Origin: Thermococcus sp.
Lineage (GTDB): Archaea > Methanobacteriota_B > Thermococci > Thermococcales > Thermococcaceae
Direction of reading: 5' to 3'
Length of the DNA: 8,590 bases
Assembly (NCBI GenBank): GCA_021160985.1
Contig: JAGHBN010000183.1
Location: 1-8,590 of the forward strand
Shown here: one piece after another, positions 6,157-8,590 of the stretch
How the letters are laid out: every line of letters starts with the position of its first letter
Position numbering within the stretch: position 1 is the first letter of the stretch
Position numbers and translations under genes: made by a program
Notes under the pieces: model-generated
The model's database searches: none
Seen by the model: the letters and a program-made list of their open reading frames with translations, nothing else
What the model was told of the DNA's origin: nothing

Positions 6157-6272
6157 TGTGAAAGCGGTCTTTCATAAACCGTGCAATTTATGAAAGTGGT
6201 CTTTCACAAAAGGTGCAGTTTGTGAAAGTCTGGTTTCACAAACCTTATAAGTTATGAAAGCATACTTTCACA
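6157..6272. repeat. Four phased palindromes (32-bp period), probable operator array of the ATPase gene
   Basis: Four palindromes of the form TGAAA-N6-TTTCA begin at 6159, 6191, 6223 and 6255, exactly 32 bases apart each time. Their centres read GCGGTC, GTGGTC, GTCTGG and GCATAC. Units 1 and 2 agree at 26 of 32 positions along the whole unit; units 3 and 4 keep mainly the palindrome. Across unit borders, the half-site TTTRTGAAAG recurs in alternating orientation, making further inverted repeats of 10 bp with 8-base centres (6169-6196 and 6201-6228). The fourth palindrome ends three bases before the ATPase ATG, and the third and fourth flank its TATA box. A 32-base period is close to three turns of B-DNA, so proteins bound to all four would sit on one face. 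A cooperative repressor or autoregulator site is the likeliest reading; the binding protein is unknown. Confidence 0.85.
6243..6251 (+). promoter_or_regulatory. TATA box of the ATPase gene, inside the palindrome array
   Basis: CCTTATAAG is the only good TATA element before the ATPase. The predicted start site, near 6271-6273, coincides with ATG 6274, so the mRNA is probably leaderless. No SD is visible before the ATG, which fits. The third palindrome's right arm covers the BRE position, and the fourth covers about -17 to -1 relative to the start site. Confidence 0.6.
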
Positions 6273-6273
6273 C

Positions 6274-7593
6274 ATGGCAGTTAAGATAGTCAAGCTCGTC
6301 AGGCACAATCCATGGTGGAAGGGTGAAGGCTGGGAGAGAGAAGACCCAAACCTATCCCGTGCGGGAGAGATTATTCCCAGAAAAGAAGTAGGGATAAAAG
6401 AAAACTCGATAACACTCCTCAGGGGAATCCGCCGTGCAGGTAAGAGCTTCTACCTTAAAATCCTTGTGAAGAAGTTAATATCTGAAGGAGTGCCCGCTCG
6501 GAAAATCGTTTACATCCCCTGCGACAGGTTCACGAGGAGGGAGGTTAAAGGGTTCATCGAGGAGCTAAAGCTTAGGCACGGAGAACTATACGTGCTCCTT
6601 GACGAAATAACTTACCTTAATGGTTGGCGCCTTCTCCTCAAGGAGCTTGGCGAGGATGGGATAACAACTATCGCAACGGGTTCAAATCCTGTGGAAATAA
6701 GGAAAGAGGTTGAGCTTCTGCCTGGGAGGGGCGTTGAGGGCAATGAGTACTACTTCAATCCCCTCAACTTCAGGGAATTCGCGCGCTTCATGAATCCCAA
6801 ACTGCCCACCGTTGCGTTTAGATACGATGAACCTGTTGTGGATGACATATTCGCATGGTATGAGGAGATTGAGGGGCTGTTCTATGCCCATCTTCAGACA
6901 GGTGGTTTTCCGGAGGCCGTCTTAGATTTCAAGGCAACGAAAACCATTAAAGAGGAGCGCTACGAGGAGATAATACGGCTGGTTCTCGGGGAGATTGTCA
7001 AGTCGGGGAAGAGTGAAGAGATTGCGAGGGAGCTGTTAGAGGCCGTTTTCAGGCTCAAGGGCAACCGCGTTGATTACGTAACGTTGGCTCGAGAAACCGG
7101 GGTTTCCCACCCAACGGTTAGGGAGTATTTGGCAATCCTTGAGAGCGCGAGGATAATTTACACCCTCGAGGCTTGGGACGTAAGCAGAAAGAGGCACGCC
7201 CATCGGAAGGAGAAGAAGATAGTCTTCCAGAGTCCTCTCATAGCGACGGCCTTTGCAGTGTACCTCGGTGAAGATCCTCTTGAGTTCGTAGAGGGCAACG
7301 TTGAGTGGCTTGTTGAGAACACCGTAGCATCTCATGTTATCTGGCACCTTGAGGAGCCGATTCTCAGAGAAAAGCACACCTTTGCTGGCTTTTACTACGA
7401 CTCAAACAAGGAGTGCGACCTCGTGATAAAAGAGCGCGGAAAGTTCTTTGGAATCGAGGTCAAGTACGGAAAGGTGAAGCGGAAGACCTACCCATTTCCA
7501 GTGATTTACCTCTCGAAGGACGAGCTTGGAGATGACATCGTTCCTGTATCGCTCTACCTCTACGGCCTGAAGAAGAGCCGGAGGTCAATATGA
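6274..7593 (+). CDS. AAA ATPase of the COG1373 type (AAA_14 / DUF4143-like), with winged helix and nuclease-like C-terminus
   Basis: A 439-residue protein. The N-terminal VRHNPWWKGEGWEREDP (9-25) is the usual opening of archaeal members of this family. Walker A is GIRRAGKS (51-58), Walker B is VLLDE (107-111), and ATGSNP (134-139) fits the sensor strand. LPGRGVEGNEYYFNPLNFREF (149-169) and GGFPE (210-214) are further family landmarks. Residues about 265-292 (VDYVTLARETGVSHPTVREYLAIL) look like a winged-helix DNA-binding segment. Near the C-terminus, ECDLVI (380-385) and GIEVKYG (393-399) give the D...ExK pattern of a PD-(D/E)XK fold. The cellular role of this family is not established. The gene is preceded by the phased palindrome array and is AT-richer than argF, which suggests an accessory, possibly transferred gene. 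Autoregulation through its winged helix is inference only. Confidence 0.9.
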   Translation: MAVKIVKLVRHNPWWKGEGWEREDPNLSRAGEIIPRKEVGIKENSITLLRGIRRAGKSFYLKILVKKLISEGVPARKIVYIPCDRFTRREVKGFIEELKLRHGELYVLLDEITYLNGWRLLLKELGEDGITTIATGSNPVEIRKEVELLPGRGVEGNEYYFNPLNFREFARFMNPKLPTVAFRYDEPVVDDIFAWYEEIEGLFYAHLQTGGFPEAVLDFKATKTIKEERYEEIIRLVLGEIVKSGKSEEIARELLEAVFRLKGNRVDYVTLARETGVSHPTVREYLAILESARIIYTLEAWDVSRKRHAHRKEKKIVFQSPLIATAFAVYLGEDPLEFVEGNVEWLVENTVASHVIWHLEEPILREKHTFAGFYYDSNKECDLVIKERGKFFGIEVKYGKVKRKTYPFPVIYLSKDELGDDIVPVSLYLYGLKKSRRSI

Positions 7594-7617
7594 TATGAAA
7601 GAACAAGTAAAGACTCT

Positions 7618-7935
7618 TCACAGGAACCCCAGAAGTTGCTGGTAAAGGGATTTCATCTCAGAAGCCGGCCCGGAAAGCGTAGCGAGGGTTTTGGCATGTA
7701 TTTCAATGATTCCCTTTTTCCCGATTATCCCCTGCTCCTTATATTTGATTCCCTGGACATCTTCGAGTTTAAACGTCACCACGTCATCACTTTTGAATAC
7801 TAGGCCTCTCTGGGCGTAGAGTATTATTCTCTTGTTAGTTACAATGACTTGGTATTTGCTTCCGCCATACTCCACGAGGCTTTTGCTCTGGAACCGAATA
7901 TCCTCTCCCGGCAAGAGATGGTCGGAGAGGGCCAC
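7618..7935 (-). CDS. Small PH-like domain protein
   Basis: A 105-residue protein without membrane segments: LLPGEDIRFQSKSLVEYGGSKYQVIVTNKRIILYAQRG, then VVTFKLEDVQGIKYKEQGIIGKKGIIEIH and a C-terminal helix (SEMKSLYQQLLGFL). The pattern of a PGE start, a central Y-x-x-x-TNKRII strand, an acidic DVxGI turn and a last amphipathic helix matches bacterial/archaeal PH-like (bPH) domains. The molecular function is unknown, with binding to protein or lipid at the membrane possible. The start is set by the SD: AGGAGGTG (7949-7942) is a near-perfect match to the 16S 3' end, and GTG 7935-7933 follows six bases later. An in-frame GTG at 7944 overlaps that SD and would add three residues (MSK). The gene converges on the ATPase, with 24 bases between stop codons. 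Its leader region contains a 22-bp direct repeat. Confidence 0.8.
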   Translation of the reverse strand: MALSDHLLPGEDIRFQSKSLVEYGGSKYQVIVTNKRIILYAQRGLVFKSDDVVTFKLEDVQGIKYKEQGIIGKKGIIEIHAKTLATLSGPASEMKSLYQQLLGFL

Positions 7936-7955
7936 TTTAGACACCTCCTGCTTAA
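7934..7955. repeat. 22-bp direct repeat, copy 1 (covers the SD of the PH-like gene)
   Basis: This copy begins ACTTTAGACACCTCC on the plus strand and ends CTGCTTAA. On the minus strand it carries the AGGAGGTG SD and the first two bases of the preferred GTG start codon. It is identical over 22 bases to copy 2, 49 bases away. Confidence 0.9.
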
Positions 7956-7975
7956 AAGACTTTCGGCAAGTTGTC

Positions 7976-7985
7976 GCAATATACT
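7976..7985 (-). promoter_or_regulatory. Candidate TATA box of the PH-like gene
   Basis: The minus strand reads AAGTATATTG. A start site near 7954-7957 would leave a short leader starting just before the copy 1 SD. A second candidate, GCTTTATTTC (8030-8021), would start the mRNA near copy 2 and include both SD copies. The sequence does not decide between them. Confidence 0.4.
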
Positions 7986-8004
7986 TTAGACACCTCCTGC
8001 TTAA
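7983..8004. repeat. 22-bp direct repeat, copy 2 (duplicate SD)
   Basis: An exact second copy of the 22 bases at 7934-7955, including AGGAGGTG (7998-7991, minus strand). Six bases after this SD the codon is GTA (7984-7982) instead of the GTG seen after copy 1, so the duplicated ribosome site has no normal start codon at the usual distance. Flanking sequences on both sides are unrelated. Confidence 0.9.
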
Positions 8005-8038
8005 TTCCTTCTAGAAATGAGAAATAAAGCAGAGAGAA

Positions 8039-8049
8039 CCTTTTAAACC
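8039..8049 (+). promoter_or_regulatory. TATA box of the RNA methyltransferase gene
   Basis: CCTTTTAAACC, preceded by purine-rich GAGAGAA (BRE-like). The predicted start site, near 8067-8070, meets the ATG at 8069, and no SD precedes it (CCTTCTCCC), so a leaderless mRNA is likely. Confidence 0.6.
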
Positions 8050-8068
8050 CCCCTTCCAACCTTCTCCC

Positions 8069-8590
8069 ATGCTAGAAAAGCTCTTCAGCCTCGGCTACTC
8101 CAAGACCTTCGCGGAGCGCTATTATGAACTGTGGGGCGAGCGGGCGCTGGCGATTGCTGAGGCTATGGAGAAACCCCTGCCGAGATGCTTCCGCGTGAAC
8201 ACGCTCAGGATAGAGGTTCCAAGGCTCACGAAGCTCCTCAACAAGAAGGGCTTCCAGTTCAGGCGCGTCCCCTGGGCGAGGGAGGGCTTCTGCCTCACGC
8301 GCGAGCCGTTCTCAATAACTTCGACGCCCGAATACCTCAGCGGCCTCCTCTACATCCAGGAGGCCAGCTCGATGTACCCTCCGGTGGCGCTCGAACCGAA
8401 GCCCGGTGAAGTCATTGCGGACATGGCGGCGGCACCGGGGGGTAAAACTTCCTATCTCGCCCAGCTCATGGAGAATGAGGGAATAATCTACGCCTTTGAT
8501 GTGGGGGAAGACAGGCTAAAGGAGACCCGCCTGAACCTCTCGCGCCTCGGCGTTACCAACACCGTCCTCTTTCACAAGTCGTCGCTCTAC
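8069..8590 (+). CDS. NSUN/RsmB-type RNA m5C methyltransferase, N-terminal part
   Basis: The frame is open from ATG 8069 to the end of the window (174 residues, no stop); the C-terminal part is missing. PRCFRVNTLR (about residues 39-48) is the conserved N-terminal signature of NOL1/NOP2/Sun proteins. YIQEASSMYPPVALEPKPGEVIADMAAAPGGKTSYLAQ (about 101-138) contains the S-adenosylmethionine loop DMAAAPGGKT, and YAFDV (147-151) follows as the ribose-binding acidic strand. The enzyme methylates carbon 5 of cytosine in tRNA or rRNA. The catalytic cysteines (the PCS and TCS regions) lie beyond the window, so the subfamily (Trm4, NSUN6 or rRNA type) cannot be settled. The gene is divergent from the PH-like gene, and the 8005-8068 gap holds promoters for both. 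Confidence 0.93.
   Translation, partial: MLEKLFSLGYSKTFAERYYELWGERALAIAEAMEKPLPRCFRVNTLRIEVPRLTKLLNKKGFQFRRVPWAREGFCLTREPFSITSTPEYLSGLLYIQEASSMYPPVALEPKPGEVIADMAAAPGGKTSYLAQLMENEGIIYAFDVGEDRLKETRLNLSRLGVTNTVLFHKSSLY

Noticed and set aside
6157..6272. CRISPR-like array
   Set aside because: The 32-base units abut with no spacers of 30-40 bases, the copies are imperfect and palindromic, and the array sits on a promoter. The ending TTGAAAG seen nearby resembles some Thermococcales CRISPR repeats only superficially.
8185..8409. Short open frame in another frame within the methyltransferase gene
   Set aside because: It overlaps the conserved NSUN N-terminal and S-adenosylmethionine-binding coding region, and its translation is low-complexity.

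Overview
The window reads as chromosomal DNA of a hyperthermophilic euryarchaeon of the Thermococcales, most likely a Thermococcus. This rests on the proteins (an ornithine carbamoyltransferase that strongly recalls the Pyrococcus enzyme, ThyX, a TRAM-only protein and a COG1373-type ATPase) and on the gene starts: archaeal TATA boxes about 25 bases before short leaders, GGTG-type Shine-Dalgarno (SD) sites, and T-rich tracts after stop codons. No tRNA, rRNA, CRISPR array or insertion sequence was seen.

Layout: bases 1-348 are the end of a CaCA-type cation exchanger (+). A HIT-family nucleotide hydrolase (389-883, +) and a small TRAM RNA-binding protein (987-1199, +) follow, each with its own TATA box. 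Converging on TRAM is an unrecognised gene (1206-1890, -) that is open only if two single-base gaps are repaired. Next on the minus strand come an NhaC-family Na+/H+ antiporter (2045-3673), ThyX (3906-4643) and a small membrane protein resembling the C-terminal end of DUF996 proteins (4765-5040). argF (5163-6110, +) is divergent from the last of these. Bases 6157-6272 hold four phased palindromes in front of an AAA ATPase (6274-7593, +). A small PH-like protein (7618-7935, -) converges on the ATPase, and an NSUN-type RNA m5C methyltransferase starts at 8069 and runs off the window.

Most of these genes look like single transcription units carrying housekeeping functions: ion transport (two transporters), nucleotide and thymidylate metabolism (HIT, ThyX), arginine synthesis (ArgF) and RNA handling (TRAM, NSUN). 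They do not form one pathway.

The part that stands out is 6157-6272 plus the ATPase. Four TGAAA-N6-TTTCA palindromes begin at exactly 32-base intervals (6159, 6191, 6223, 6255), close to three helical turns. The last two bracket the ATPase TATA box, and the last ends three bases before its start codon. The linkers between palindromes are themselves part of 10-base inverted repeats with a compensatory change. This looks like a cooperative operator array controlling an ATPase that carries a predicted winged-helix segment and a nuclease-like C-terminus. Secondary points are the twice-frameshifted gene, a perfect 22-base duplication of the SD region before the PH-like gene, and inverted repeats around the antiporter promoter.
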